Of a stretch of DNA of 64,000 nucleotides, positions 21,392-34,800 are shown piece after piece. The notes under the pieces are model-generated. The model saw only the letters and a list, made by a program, of their open reading frames with translations, did not search any database and was not told the DNA's origin. The first letter of the stretch is position 1; each line of letters begins with the position of its first letter. A program made the position numbers and the translations under genes. The DNA comes from Bryopsis sp. KO-2023 (Eukaryota; Chlorophyta; Ulvophyceae; Bryopsidales; Bryopsidaceae): contig BSYQ01000013.1 in the NCBI GenBank assembly GCA_030272585.1, positions 2,666,001 through 2,730,000 on the forward strand, in the 5' to 3' direction.

Positions 21392-22189
21392 AAATAATTC
21401 TTCACAGGAATGCAGCAAGAAAAAAGAATGTTTGATCGAGGAACTTGCACCCTGAGTAAACCTATTCAGATGTTCAGATGCTCATGTGTGAAAACTGACA
21501 AGTAAAAATTAAGAACAAACCTGTTCGCCATAAGCTGATGCACTCAGAAAAATGGAAAATATTGTCAGCACCCTGCATAGTACTGTACTGGAACCTGCAA
21601 CATAACACACAACGTGATGTACGACAAATTACGCGTAATGTGACGCGAAGTAGCGTAACGCTCAGGTGGTCTCGTTAGTTCCTGGACTAAAATAATATCA
21701 CAGCAAACCAAACCAAGAATTTTTGACCAGCTTCGATCGTCCAAATCGATCGTGCGCTCTAACCCGCTCCCGCCCCTGCTCCTGATTTTTCCTTCTTTTT
21801 TTTTGGGGGGGGGGGATGGCTCAACCAATCTTCAGGACTGTGCAGTATGGACCGAAAAACGAAAACGCCGAATGTCAGCTGATACCAGATCACTGCGATC
21901 GGTTTTCACGTACATGGCGCCGCCATTTGAGCGCAGAGCTGTGTTTGGAGGCCGACTCCTGTCCATAATTGTCAGTCGATCCACAAACTCCCACCGAGTG
22001 TCCCAAAGAATCGAAGCCAGTTGAGACGCGTTCCTGCGGCAAACTGGCAAAAGAAGGTCATGGCGACCTGCTGATCAGCGCCATACATTCATGATGGGGA
22101 GGCTCCCGATGATACTGATAGCGACCTGTTATATTATGTGCGACAAGGAAACTAGCTTATTTCTGAAGGGCTTGGAAGAGGATAAGCAC
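21392..22189. other. Intergenic, 5' of the membrane protein gene
   Basis: No gene supported. From about 22030 the sequence (CGCCATACATTCATGATGGG) matches 46210-46300 in reverse, so it belongs to the repeated block that includes the R unit. Confidence 0.5.
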
Positions 22190-22555
22190 GACGAATAACT
22201 TTCTCCTTCTGATCGATCGAGCGCCATGCTGGGGGTAGGCCAAGGAGGGGATGCGGCTGCAAGAACCCACAAGCAAAGAGCGGATTGAAAAAAAAACAGA
22301 ACAACCATGCCCGGTTTGCTGTTTGAAGATTCGATCTTCTTGGTGGGGCGGCGGCGGCGCGATCGGGGGCCAAGTGGGGGGAGGTTAGGTGCATGTGGTT
22401 TTGGGGAAGAACGACCTTTCTTCTTTTTCTGAGACATTTTACGGGGAGCGCACGCCGATCCGATTTTGATCGCTTCCTTAGCGTCAAAGTGAACGCCGGA
22501 AAAATACGTTTTTGAACGTCGACAGTAGCCGCAGCCGTCGCGACATCTCACCATC
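22190..22555 (+). repeat. R unit, copy 2
   Basis: Second copy of the GC-rich R sequence, directly upstream of CAP copy 2. It lacks about 400 bp that separates R and CAP in copy 1 (11900-12300). Confidence 0.65.
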
Positions 22556-22562
22556 CCACCCC

Positions 22563-24830
22563 CCATGTGGAATGAGTGAATGTCATCAAGAGCATGATTC
22601 TGGCGATATACACCCAGGTGCTCGACATGTCATATGAAAGCCCCCACATGGAATCCAGATGGAATCTCGGTTTCAGAATTCCTTGGCTCAGGTAAATCTT
22701 CTTCTTGTTTCTTATGATTCTTTTTTGCTGGTGGGTTTTCTTTTTAAAGAACTCTTGGTTTTCTCAGAAAAAAATTAATAAATACATATCAGAAAAGGAT
22801 AAGGATATTTTTTTTCTCTCCTTCTCTACAGAAGAAGATAGTTTTAGCACTTACACTTTTATGGGCTGGAAGAAAGATGTTTATGATGTCCAAAATCCAA
22901 AAAAAACTCAATGTAAATTACAATAACAATGTTTTTTAATCGGAAATTACAATGCACAATTATTATACATCATGTCTTTCGATCTATTAAGAAATGTTTT
23001 TCTTCTTGGTGAAAGACCCCCCAGTGGAAAGTGCTCCACCACCTGCAGACAAAAAAATAAACACTGGCACCCAAAGTCAAGAAACCTGAATTTCCTGAAA
23101 GCAAACCAATGGGCCCACCTCCGAGGTGTGTGGAAATATTTTTGTACAAGAGAAGATGTGTGTTTTTAAGAACCTTATAGGAAGAATAATAAAAAAATTT
23201 ACCATAAAAATTGGAACGCAAGGCAGTTTACAGGAGATTATGAGCTATCTTTCATTACTATGTTCTTTCCAACACGTTTTCAATACGCTTGCATTAGAAA
23301 TGGGGCTGTAAGCAATGCGATTTAAAAAGAAAAAGAGTGATGTGATGTGACAGGTGCATCCCACAAGATCCTGGCAGCCACAGGGTGACAAAACAAATCC
23401 TGCTCATCTGGTTGATGATGTTTTTGATGCCAAAAAGAAGGTAAATAAATAAATATGAAGACACCCTTTTTTTGTCTATCATTTTGATCAAATAGATTGG
23501 TATGTAAAGGACAAGCCCACCACTCCCTCAAAAAACAAAAAAAAATGAAAAAGAAATATCCTAGCTAGTGTTGTTATTCTCTCTTCTTTTTAACATCAAT
23601 CGAGGGAAAATCCTGGATATGATCAAATCATGAAATATTCGATCATATGCATGTGTGTTTTTTTCTTTTTTTTTCAAAGGGGAGGAGGGAGAGATTGGCA
23701 AAGTATCATTATGGTAAAAAAATTGACATTCTTTCTGAACACAACTGACAGGGATTGAAGAAAGTAACGGATGCAGAAAAATCTAAAAACATTCCAGGCA
23801 GGTCTGGCTTGGTTCCTGTGAAATTACGATCAACTGGGGCGCCCACGGTGAAAGCTGGAAAAACTGAGCTGGTAATGGAGAGGAAATGGACCGTGGAAAA
23901 TCACAAGGGCAACAAGGAAATCGTCCTCGAAAACACCAACCCCCGACAAACGGTGTACATCTACAACTGTGAAGATTCTGTTGTGAAGGTGCGACTGGTC
24001 AGGGCTGCTTTTTTCCATTTTTTTTTTATTTTAATCTTTTTTATTTTATTTTTTTTTGGGGGGGGGTTGCCAGAATGGTAATTCCCTCCCGGGAGGACTA
24101 GCTGGGTCCGGATGTAGTTGACAAAACTTCATAAGCTTTTGTTTGAGTGATTTCCCACATGTTTGCTGGATCGAGAGTGTGTCTGTTCTTTATGTTGGGT
24201 GGGGTTTTTGTTTTGTTTTTTTTTAATTTGAAACGTCGATGGAAAAGTGAATGCCATCACTGTGGATTCCTGCAAAAAGCTGGGGCTTCTTTTCGAAACA
24301 GTCATGGCCTCGGTGGAGGTGGTGAACTCTTCTGCAGTCGATGTTCAGGCAACCGGCCACATCGGGACGTTGGCTGTCGATAAATGCGATGGAGTCAAGG
24401 TGAGAACCCCCTGATCCAAAAAAGATTAAATATATATATATATATGTGTGTGTGATAGATTAAATCATTATCTTCATAATAAATAAAGGAGTCCATGTTC
24501 AAGCAGCAAATAGAAAAACCAGCAATTCCTTTCTTTTTGGTTTGGTCTCTTTTTCACCTCACTTGTTAAATTAAAACCATTACATTCTTACGTTCTTCAT
24601 GTTCGTTGTTCAATTTTCTTTCAAGTTTTTCCCTTTCTCCTTTTTTCCAGGTGTATATTCCTGATTCGTCGACCGATGTGGCCATTTCGACAACAAAATC
24701 AGCTAGGGTCTTGGTTATTGTCACCGGTGGGGAGGAGCCAGTGGAGTCGGCCGTTCCAGACCAATTTGTCAGTGTGTTTGAAGAGGGAAAACTTATTACT
24801 ACTAGGCCAGCAGAACATGCGGGGGCTTAA
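22563..24830 (+). pseudogene. Cyclase-associated protein (CAP) copy 2
   Basis: CARP exons at 23752-23988, 24235-24399 and 24651-24830 (237, 165 and 180 nt, all phase 0) encode 193 residues ending in TAA. Upstream, an exon at about 22563-22692 corresponds to the CAP N-terminal helical domain, and a proline-rich piece (PPVESAPPPA) at about 23017-23047 fits the linker. The N-terminal exon reads GAA TGA where copies 1 and 3 have GAA TGG, an in-frame stop. The acceptor before the middle CARP exon is AAAC, not AAAG. Apart from that acceptor the CARP frame is open. No LINE is present, so this is the pre-insertion state of copy 1. It is probably a pseudogene, or spliced by a GT-AC pair, which would be unusual. 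Confidence 0.75.
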
Positions 24831-25757
24831 TTTTCCAGAAAAATAAAATCAAAAAAGGTTTCTTATCTTTTATGGGGGTGAACGTGGGAACAATGCTTTC
24901 GTTTTTTTTATTGTTTCTTTTTTGGTGGGGAGGGGGGCTTCGTTCGACCTGTTCGACGTGAATGTAACCGCCAACCACTTCCTCGTGTGCAACAAAAGTC
25001 GCCACTAGAATCGGTGACTCATAATCCACACACCAAAAACTGGAAAAATGTTGTCTCAGTCGACGAAACACAAAAAGCTTTAAAGCGACCAGTTTGAGAT
25101 CGTATGCGGGTCAACCACAGTGATCGAGGAGATTAAAACTCGAGAGTGGTACACATAAATGGGATTAGAAAGATTCCAGATCAACGAAGTCGTGAATGAT
25201 GAATCCGAGCCGAAAGAGATCCCAAGTAGATCGACGGCGGGTACCCTCCCACTCTGACACGACAATTTTTAACTTACGACTCGTGTGGGAGTAAGAGGTG
25301 GGTTGCACGTTGGTTGAAATTCCCAACCTCAGTCTTTTTTTACTTTGTCGAAAATTGGTTGATTGATTGAAAGTCAACAAAAACACACACAAAGCAAGAA
25401 AAAAAAACCCAATATTTTTCAACTTCGTTGGTGGTAGCAGGAAACGTGATATGACCGACTCGGGATTATGTCGTAATTGTTTGGGAGGGTACGGTGCTCT
25501 TCACAGTTGGCAGTGGGATTCTCTGGAGCTGTATATGTATGTAAAGGTAAAGGTTTGTTCAGACAATAGCTGGCACTTTGTGCAACAGTTCTCTCGTCTT
25601 TGGTTGCAAAAGAAAATAAATAAATAAATAATAATAACACTATGCTAAAATAGGCTGATATGCCCTCCCTCTCTCTGTTTCTTTTCATCCCCCCCCCCCC
25701 CCCCCACCCAAAAAAAAGACGATATAAATAGTAATCAAGCAGAATGAGGGAAAAAAA
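24831..25757 (+). repeat. CAP 3' flank, copy 2
   Basis: Near-identical to 16404-17337. The tract of C at about 25690 is longer than in copy 1. Confidence 0.75.
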
Positions 25758-28700
25758 ATGTCTCAAAGAATCCACTTTTGAAACAGTCGAAAGGAAAAAA
25801 AACAAAAGTGTTTTGAGGAAACAAAGTATTGTTTTGCAGCCAGTAAAAATTGTTTACACAATTCAAACGCAAATTTAACAACAGTGCATTGCAGCAAAAA
25901 TTTGATAAAATCTCTTGCAGTCCTCCCTCGCCCTTTTTTTTTCAACATCTACTCTTATTTTGAAAAAAAAAGGAGACCCTTTCGAAAAACTTCCTATTCA
26001 AATTTTTTTCTTATCAAAAAAAAAAAAAAGCAGTGCTCCACAAGTTCATGTTCCTTCCCTCTTCCTTTTTTCGCTTGAAAAAAAAAAAAGGCAGGCAAAC
26101 CAAAAAAGGTGCTATAAAATGACTAATCGCCAAGACTTCAAATTCATCATCCAAACAAAGATAAAGGGAAAAAAGAGAGGCAAAATTGCCGATAATTTTT
26201 CGAAATGCATTTCAATTTTGCCTGAAAATTGTTTTCAGCTTTTTTTAAAGCAACTTCTCTGGTTACGAATGATAATTTTTTCCCTCTTTATTGTGTGTGT
26301 GTTTTGTTTGTTTTTTAATTTGGGACATAACCCACTAAACAAAGCAATATCAAAAGGAACGATCGAACTCTTATGATGAACGTTTTTTTTCCCTTCTATT
26401 TTCTTGTTCATATATCCAAAACCACTCCCTGCCCTTCACCCAAATCTTCCCCCCTCCCCCTTTCAGCAAAGAAAAAAACAGTCGAAAGAAAAGAGTGCTT
26501 GAAAAAAACAGCATTATTTCCCCTCTCTCTTGATAAAGGAAACTTCCCATCGGAAGGAAAACACAGGTTAAAAAAAATGATTTCTTTTGTTCCCCTTGGC
26601 TATACTCCTTCTCTCTTTTTTTTCTTTTCTTTCTTTCAAACCCTCAAGCAAAACAACAGCAATTTAGTCCCTTTCGATACATGAACACTCACATATCAGA
26701 AAACATACATTTATGCATACCTAACAGGGATTGATCATATTTTTCGTTCGACTTATCCCTCACCCCCGCCCCTCTCTTCGTTTTCTCCCTTTTTTTTCCC
26801 ACCCCTCTCGATCTGTTCCTTTTCCTTTTCGGTGTCTGGCAAGCCAAATCTCAGTTTGCCAAAATGACAGGAATAAATATGACTGAAATATACACGCGCA
26901 CCCCCAAAACCAAACAAAATTGGCATTTAGATTTAAAATAAAAAGACAAAGCCCAGTCGGTATTCTCCCAACCGACTTTTTGGTTTCAAAGTGATAGAAA
27001 AGCAAAAACAAATAAAAAAACAGAACAGAAACAGATAACGAAAATCAACATCTTCTCTTTCTTTTTTTTTTTTTTGGCAAGTCTTCCCTTCGCCACAATA
27101 ACAGGTATGGAATTTAAATATTTAAAGGAAAAAAAAAGTTCATGGCAGAAAAAGTAAACAGTTTCAGGAATTAGGAATGTTTTTAACCACCACCTTCAGG
27201 TCAGTGATGCCCTAAGTAGTTTATCCTCAGCCGCTTGCTCATCCCTCACTCTTTTTTTCTCACACTTTTATTCCCCCTTCCCAGACCCAAACCACTTTCT
27301 TTTCTTTCCTTTCCTAACCCCCCCCCCCCATCATATAAGAAAAAACCAAGACAAACAAAAAGGAAAAAAAAACCCCGCAACTCCTCCTTCCTTCCATCCA
27401 TCGATACGAACCGATGACTGACAAATGGAAAAAAATGACGTGGGTTCGCTTTTTTTTTCTTCTTCCCCTTTCTGTGTTTTTTTTCGAACTCTTTTGTTTA
27501 TCCTTGAAACTTGTTTGATTGGGAAAGGAAAAACGATAAACCAAAGAAAAAGCAGCCAAAAAAACCTCACTATGAAAACCACCTCCACCTTCCATCAGCA
27601 AAAAAAAAAAAAAGACTGTTATGCGACTGCAATCAATCTATCATATGGATCATAATTTGATTTAAAAAAAAAAAAAACTATGGAAAAAAAGCAAGAAGAC
27701 TTCATCGGATCAGGAAATTCGACCCGCCTTTCCTCTTCTCGCCCAAACCCCCTTCAATTTATCACTGTGCAATTCACCTCCCCCCCCCCCCAACAAATTA
27801 AAAAAAACAAAACAAAAAAAAACAGTTCTTCCTTTGGTTTAAAAAAAAAGTAGAATGAAAATCTCCTCTTTTCGACTGGAGTGGATTTTTTTTTCTTTTT
27901 TTTTTCCCTTCACCCCTGAATTTCAACATTGGATTCTCCCCACCCCACTCTCCGCTTTTATGCACACATAATTTCTTTTTGTTGCTTCCCCTTGCAATGC
28001 TTTTGTTAAAAAAAAAAAAAAAAAGCCGTTCTTTTCCCCCCCTCTTTCCCTCCCCCCCAAAAAGGAAAGAATGATATATACCTCTATCTTTAGATTCCAA
28101 ACCTTCGACAAACCAAAAAAGAAAAGAAGGAATGAAAAAAAGCAAAAACCCTAAGCCAAATGCAAATGATAGTTTTCCCCCCCTTATGAAACTCACACAC
28201 ACATTTATGCATACATACATATAAAAAAAAGAGAAATAAAAACACCAACAAAATCCCATGAATTGATATATGTTTGTGCATGTATGCATACATTGAAAAC
28301 ATGCTTTCTTTCAGGATTCCAGCTTGAGAATTTCTCCATCACCCCAGAAAGCCTCCTTCCAAACATCTTTCTCTTTCTTTCTTTCCTTTTTTTTTTCTTT
28401 TCAAAACTCAGCAGTATCCAGCATGCCAACCCAAAACCAACCCCCCCTTTTTCTCTCAATGACCAGATTTTTCAATTTGTTTTCTTGTTCAACCTCTATC
28501 TCTTTACACATTTTTTCTTCAAACCGTCTGCTGCACAGGAACAATCTTTGTTTCATTTTCTTGTCTCCCTAGCTGAACCTTTTCAGGGAAAAAAAAAAAA
28601 AAATTGACACCACCATCATATTTTCAAGATCTTTTTCCTCTTCTTCCCTTTTTCCCCCCAAAAAGGCTGTCTTCTTTTTCTTTTTTTCAACTCCTTTTTC

Positions 28701-30351
28701 GAACTACTAAAATTATCCTTTTTTATTTTGTATTCTCCTCCTAATTGTTTTTTCTTCTTTCCTCCTCGGGAACAAAAAAAAAAAGTTACAAATTAAAGGA
28801 AAAAGAAATCATTCTTTTTTTTTTTTCTCTCCTCCTTTTTTTTGGGCGGATTTAAAACAGGAAAAAAAAAGAAAGGGGGGGTGGGGTTCGAAGGAAAAGA
28901 TTTAACACAGCCCAATCCTAGAACAAGAAGCGATTCTTTACACAAATACACACTGACAAACCCCATGCAATTTTTGCTAAGCAGAACTCGTTCTTACACA
29001 TATGTTTTTCTTTTTCTTTCTTTTAACCTTTTTTTTCTTTTCCTCTTTATACTCGCTCTTTCTTTCTTTCTGTCTGTCTACATCTTTCTGTCTTTTCAGA
29101 TTTTTTTTCCCCCATTTTGATATCAATAATATTCTGTTGAAGTCTTGTGAAATAACCAAACACGTTTTCTTTTTTCCCCCCGGTTCCTTTTTTGTTGTAA
29201 AATCCCTCCCCACCCCACCCCCCATTTCACATTTTTGGCACTTCTGCAATTCTATTGAACAAAAAAAAAGAGGAGAAAATGCTGTTTTGAGGGAGGGGGG
29301 GGGGAAGACAGATAGGGAAGCCATCGCAAGGGGGAAAAAAAAGGGATGACTAAAATAAAAGAAAGGAAAAGAAAAAGAACCCCCCTCCCCCCCCCCCCCA
29401 AAACACAGTTCCCACCCCTTCCCCATCTTTCCTAGAAAAAAAAGAAAAGAAAAAGAAATCCATTGCCTTTGCAGCATAATGTTGACAGCAACCTATATTT
29501 TTTTCTTAAATATTAACATCGGTTTTTTTTCTCTCTCTCTCTCTCTCTCTTGAATCTCTCTTTCCCATTCTTCCTTTTCATTTTCTTTTGCTTTTTTTTT
29601 AATATATTTCCCCACCTCTGAAATTAGCAGGGGGAAGAAAAAAACAAAACAGTTTACAAAAAAAATGAAGGTATAGAAAATTCACAGAAAGAAGAAAAGC
29701 AAGGAGGCACCACACAAACACAAAAAAAAAAAACCGTTTTTTTTTTCCCTTTCCCTTAATGCTTGTCATTTTTTAATGACATAATCCCTTCCAATTACTA
29801 ATCTCCAAGTAGTCAAGTCAAAACTGATTTCTTTTTCTTTTCCGTTTTTTCAACCCCAATCTGCTGCTCCTTAACCCTTCGATACAATGTAATTAAAAAA
29901 AAAAAAGGGAAAAAAAAATGAATATCAGGAATTCAAATGCCGAAAGAAAAAACAAACAAACAAAAAAACACCCCCAAAATGATTCAGCTCCTTTCACTTG
30001 TACAATTTTTTTTAAACACAATCTGCTCTGGATGTCAAAAATGGGGAGTTTAAATTTGAAAAAAAAAAATCCTCCCAACCTCGCATCCCTTTTTTGTTTT
30101 TCATCATCTATTCCTTTTGTTCAAAATTCTAATTATAGAAACAAAAAAAAGAGCAATGCAAACCAGTTTTCCTTTTTTTTTTCTTTTTTTCTTTGTCTGC
30201 TCGTAAAATCATCTTTTTTTTTTTTCGGGATTCAACAATTCTCTTTTTTTTTTCCCCCTTTTTCAAATTTCCCAAATCAATTGAGATATTTCTCAGTTTT
30301 CTGAAAATCTATTTATAGCTGATTGCAAATGACGGGATGGGGGGTGAAAAA

Positions 30352-30382
<31 letters not shown>

Positions 30383-30389
30383 CCCCGCC

Positions 30390-30443
<54 letters not shown>

Positions 30444-30879
30444 AAGCACTTCAATATAGTTTTCAGAAGGCAAAAAGAAACAAACCCCCACAACACAAAG
30501 CTTTCTGCTGGAGCTCCTTCTCCCTTTTTTTCTCTCTCTCTTTTTTTTTTATACTGCATCGTCAGAAATACCCATCACGGCTGACGTGCATGTCAGATTT
30601 TAAACCAAAAAAAAACCAAAAAAAAACACCAGGACACGTATCGACTTGTCTTTGAGCTCTTTTTTTTCTTTTTTTTTGGTGTCGAAAAACAGCAATTTCT
30701 CCTCCCCAACTTTTTTTTCGCAAGTTTTTTTTTCTTTTTTCTCTCACACAAGATATTTGTTTTTTAGCGGTGTTGTTTTTTCTGTCTCACTCCTTTTGAT
30801 TTTTTCTTTTAGATAAAGTTTTTTTTCTCCTTCTTGACGTGCGTTTTTTCTTTCTTTTTCCGTTTTTCTTTTTTCAGAA
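25758..30879. other. Low-complexity pyrimidine-rich DNA, no gene seen
   Basis: About 5 kb dominated by T and C runs on the plus strand, with interspersed A runs. Simple repeats include a CT run near 29531-29550 and the homopolymer block at 30352-30441. None of the open frames has a plausible protein composition; they translate to Phe/Ser/Pro or Lys runs. The region lies 3' of the minus-strand beta-helix gene and may contain its 3' UTR. Confidence 0.6.
30352..30441. repeat. G-tract / C-tract / G-tract block
   Basis: About 27 G, then 13 bases of C with one G (30379-30391), then about 50 G. It could fold as a G-C hairpin or G-quadruplex. Runs this long are also where assemblies err. Confidence 0.7.
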
Positions 30880-33295
30880 TCAACCGTTTTTAACCTCGAT
30901 ATGAGGGGCGGCAGCCCCACGCATGCAACTGGGCACCAAGCTCCAGAAGCCCAAAAACCTCGCGGTTTGCTTCTTGCTGAAATCGCACTTCTTAGCGACA
31001 GCCTCGCTGGATTTCCCGGTCGTGCATATCCCCAACGAAAATTTCCGCCCGCTGAAAGAACAGTCTTCGCACTGCACAAAGCCCCCCTTGTGGACGAACA
31101 CTCCGCACCATCGGTTGTCCGCGAATTCGCAGCGTAACGCCGTCACTTTCGAAACGGCGTCACGCACTTCCAATCCGTGAAAAGATTTCGCCGAGCGGCA
31201 CACGCAAGCTTCGAGCACCGCCGACGCCTCGGTTTGAACGAGGATATTATCCTGCTGATTGTCTGTGAATTCGCACTCCACCAACGACACCCGCGTGCCA
31301 CGGTCCGACACCTCCAACCCATGGAGCGTCACGGAGTCGCGGAAATTGCTGCTGTCCACGGTAACGTACGAGCCCCCATGCACGAACGCCCCCGACTGCT
31401 GGTTCATCAAAAAGTCGCATTGCAGCACCGACACGTCCGAGCCTTTCCCGTCGACCTCCAAACCGTGGTGCGTAGTGGATCCTTCCAGCGTGCACCCCGA
31501 CATCACCGCGATCGCCCCACCACGGATATACACCCCGTTCTTATGGTTTCCCAGAAACTCGCAATCGGTGATCGACACCTCCGAGCCGCTATCCATAACC
31601 GTCAAGCCGTTGAAAACTTTAGCGGACTTCGATACGCACGCCTCGAAGGTCGCCCCAGCCCCCTGGCACACCACTATGTTGCTTTCGTTGTTGCTGGTGA
31701 ACTGACACTTGACGACTTTGACGTCCGTTCCAGCGCCTCGAACATCGAGACCGTTACGCGTGGTGGCGTTGCTGATAACGCACGCCGCCAAATTTGTCGA
31801 CGCCCCATCCCTCACTAACACTCCGGACTTATAATTATCCACGAACTCGGAATTGACCACGGAGGCCTGAGCGTCGGGCCCGCGCACGACCAGCCCATGA
31901 TAATCCCTGGAACTTCTCGCCACGCACCCCACGATCGAAATCGTGCCGGAGCAGACGTATATCCCATTCTGCTGATTGTCCAGAAACTCGGAATTCATCG
32001 CGGTCACGTTGGATTTTGCACCGCAAACTAGCCCGCTGCTCTTTCGAGATCCCCTAGCTACGCATTTCGTCAACGACGCGATGGATCGGCCCGCCACCGC
32101 CACGCCCTCGTCTTCATTATCGTAAAAGTGACATTGCATGGCGTTGAATCTCGCCTGTTCGCCCGACTGCGTTTCCCAGAACTGATCGTAGTGGCACCGC
32201 TTCTCGTCGACTTTCCCTCTGGCCCCCACCAACACCCCGGAGCGCATGTTGCCCATGAACATGCAGTTGGTGGCGGACACCCACGTGCCTTCCCCAGCCA
32301 TAACGATCATGCCATGGTTTTTGGAATCCCTGATGCAGCAATCTCTCATATCAACCTTGCTTTTCCCGCACACCACCAGGGAACCCACACACCCTTCGAA
32401 ACGACACGCAGTGAAATTGATCTCGGAATCGACGATGACCATGTCCCTTCCGTCGGCTGCTCGGAGCTGTATGTTTTTGAAATGCACGTTTTTCAGGCCC
32501 CCGAGGACGTCTATCTCCACGGTGCCGTTGGAAATGGTCATTTGGTAAAAAGGATTTCTCTTCCCGCTGAGACAGGTGCCGGTGATGGTGGAGCCCTTGA
32601 GGTTGAGCGAGAATTCGTCGACATTGATCCTGGCACACTGAGCGAACTGATCCTCCAGCAGCGGGATTGTCACGATCCGCTCCAAGGGACTTCCAACCAG
32701 TAACTGCACCATCAAAAACAAAACTTCCCAAAAAGGAAAAAAATAGGGGGGGAGAAACCAGACATTTTCTGGGAGAAGCAAAACCTGTCGAAAATCACGT
32801 ACATGACCAGGAAGGTATTTCTGAAAGGATGGTAAACAAGAATATCAAAAGATGAAAACACAAGGCAAAAAAAACAAAATGAAAATAAAAATAAAAATAA
32901 AAATAAGTAAAGATGGCCACGATTGTTTTACAATTTGGTTTAATTAATATTGATTAGAATAATCAAATATGTCGATGACAATGGACCAAAACATTGAACA
33001 CAAAAATCCACTCCAGAAACATGTTCTCAAATCAATTCGGAGAGAGAAAAAACACACAGAATTTTCCCTCCACTTTGTTTTTTTTTTGGGGGGGGGGGGG
33101 GAAACGAGTTATGGGAAGAACACTGTTGCAGTATTTTCCCTGTGGAAAAATTTCAACTTGGTGACAAGTTTGGACACTACGATTTCCCCCACTGCCAAAT
33201 GCAAAGCAAGACAAAAAAGATATCGAATTGGATATCTGGGAAATCCTCCAACCGTGGAGGATGCTTCTACTCACATCGATACGGTTCACCTCCAT
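30880..33295 (-). CDS. Right-handed beta-helix repeat protein
   Basis: The large exon 30880-32703 (607 codons plus stop) begins after acceptor ggtgcag. A phase-compatible first exon, 33275-33295, would supply the start MEVNRID and a gtgagt donor. The protein consists of about nine double-turn repeats of roughly 46 residues, such as CEFTDNQQDNILV, CEFLGNHKNGVYI and CDFLMNQQSGAFV, each followed by a SxxxxGLxV turn. This is the parallel beta-helix (pectate-lyase-like, FBXO11/NosD-type) pattern. Such folds bind or cleave polysaccharides or act as protein scaffolds. No catalytic residues are obvious and there is no clear signal peptide, so a scaffold role is possible. Base composition is GC-richer than its surroundings. 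Confidence 0.8.
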
Positions 33296-33299
33296 GACC

Positions 33300-34800
33300 A
33301 ACTCGTGCTGCGATCGATGAGTCCTCCAAAAACGTGGGTGTGGCGGGGTGTGTAAGAGGGGGAAGAATTCCTGCGATCCCAGTCCGCAATTGTGAAAAAA
33401 AAAAGAGACGGAGCAAGGCGACACCGCAATACAATCTTTCCAGTCGACCGAACCCCAAGTGAAGCCAGCGCCAGTGCTCAGAACCACATCCACACCGCAA
33501 GGGTAATCAGCAAACCTCCAACCCTACCGACGACCACCCCGGTTGGTCATGAGCCGTTCGCCCCCAGGTGAAAAGCTTCAAATCAGCGCGAGGAGGGGGC
33601 CCCCATGACAAAACGACACGTAAAGTACTTCCGACACAGCACGAACGTTCCGGAATTCACGGCTCGCCATGCAGTTCCCAGGAAAAAATAGAGTCCGAGG
33701 GTTACGACGCTCGCAGTAATTCCGCCGCTCAGTATCAGTAACCGCCCCCTCCCCCCCCCCCCCCAACCCCTTCCTTTACATATCGAAAACACACACCAAC
33801 GAAGCACCGTTTTTGCCCTCACCCCACTGAGAAAAAAAGACGTTGCTTACCTTCACAGCGGGGTTCGTTCCGCTGGCCGTTTCTTTTCCTTTCTGAGAAG
33901 CTCTACGACGCTATTCCGGTTCTGTCGCACTCATAGGTTTTCTTACCACCTCCAACCTGTGCGGGGAAAAAAAAAAGACGTCGAACCCCAGGAACGAAAC
34001 CAAAAAACTAATAACTCCAGCACCCCATTCGTTGTTATGTACCCGCACACCCTTCCGTCACCAACGCCGATGGAAAAAGGGTTGGATCGAGACAGAAAAC
34101 TCCCTGGCGGACCGCGACGATGTGTCAGTCTTACCCGAACGAGGGCGGGGACGTCAGGGGGTTCCTCATTCGAGGGCGACATTGGCTGAGGTCGTATCGA
34201 CAGACGTTTTCAACAGCGGACCGCGCGCTACAGGGTCGTATTCCTATGGATTTGAAACCTGCTTGCGCAGGACAGGCTCCAATCGCAGTGTGACCGTGGT
34301 TTCGGAACGAGTGTCCAGAGCGAGCTGTGTGGTTTTGGCCGGCCATCGACAAATGACACGAGTTGCGGGTTTCCATCGCAGAGCCGATGGTGGCTGGACT
34401 ACATGCCTTGTGGCATTGTGTGTAGCGCAGCGAAACATAAAATGCAAAACGGAGAGATAGACCATAGCCCAGAACGCCCCCCCCCCTCCCCCGAACACAC
34501 ACACACAGCACCCAGTCGGGGTTTTGCAGAGGGCAGTCTTCTGGGAGGGCTGAAACGGTTGCGCGTGAGGTGTAACGCACACGAATTCGAGAGCGAAAGT
34601 CTGTTGAGGGTCCAGGGGAAACGCCGCACGTAGACAGCACAGCGAGTGCACCGACGCCACCCAATGCACCGATGTGTGGTCTGAATTGCGGCGGAACGTT
34701 CACTGCCTATATTCTTTCTTGCCACTGCCGTGCATTTCAATCAATCAAAGCATCAAAGAATCGTATTTTCCTGCACGTGCTGTTTTCCTGACCGTCAAAT
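33300..34800. other. GC-rich, CpG-rich region, no gene assigned
   Basis: Between the start of the beta-helix gene and the next low-complexity block the sequence is markedly richer in G, C and CpG than the flanks. It has overlapping open frames on both strands but no splice-consistent gene. It may be the promoter region of the beta-helix gene, or hold a gene I cannot resolve. Confidence 0.4.

Noticed and set aside
27798-29477. Several 60-166-codon frames in the low-complexity block
   Set aside because: They translate to Phe/Lys/Gly runs from homopolymer tracts, with no splice context.
30293-30655. Poly-Gly/poly-Pro frames over the G block
   Set aside because: Homopolymer translation only.
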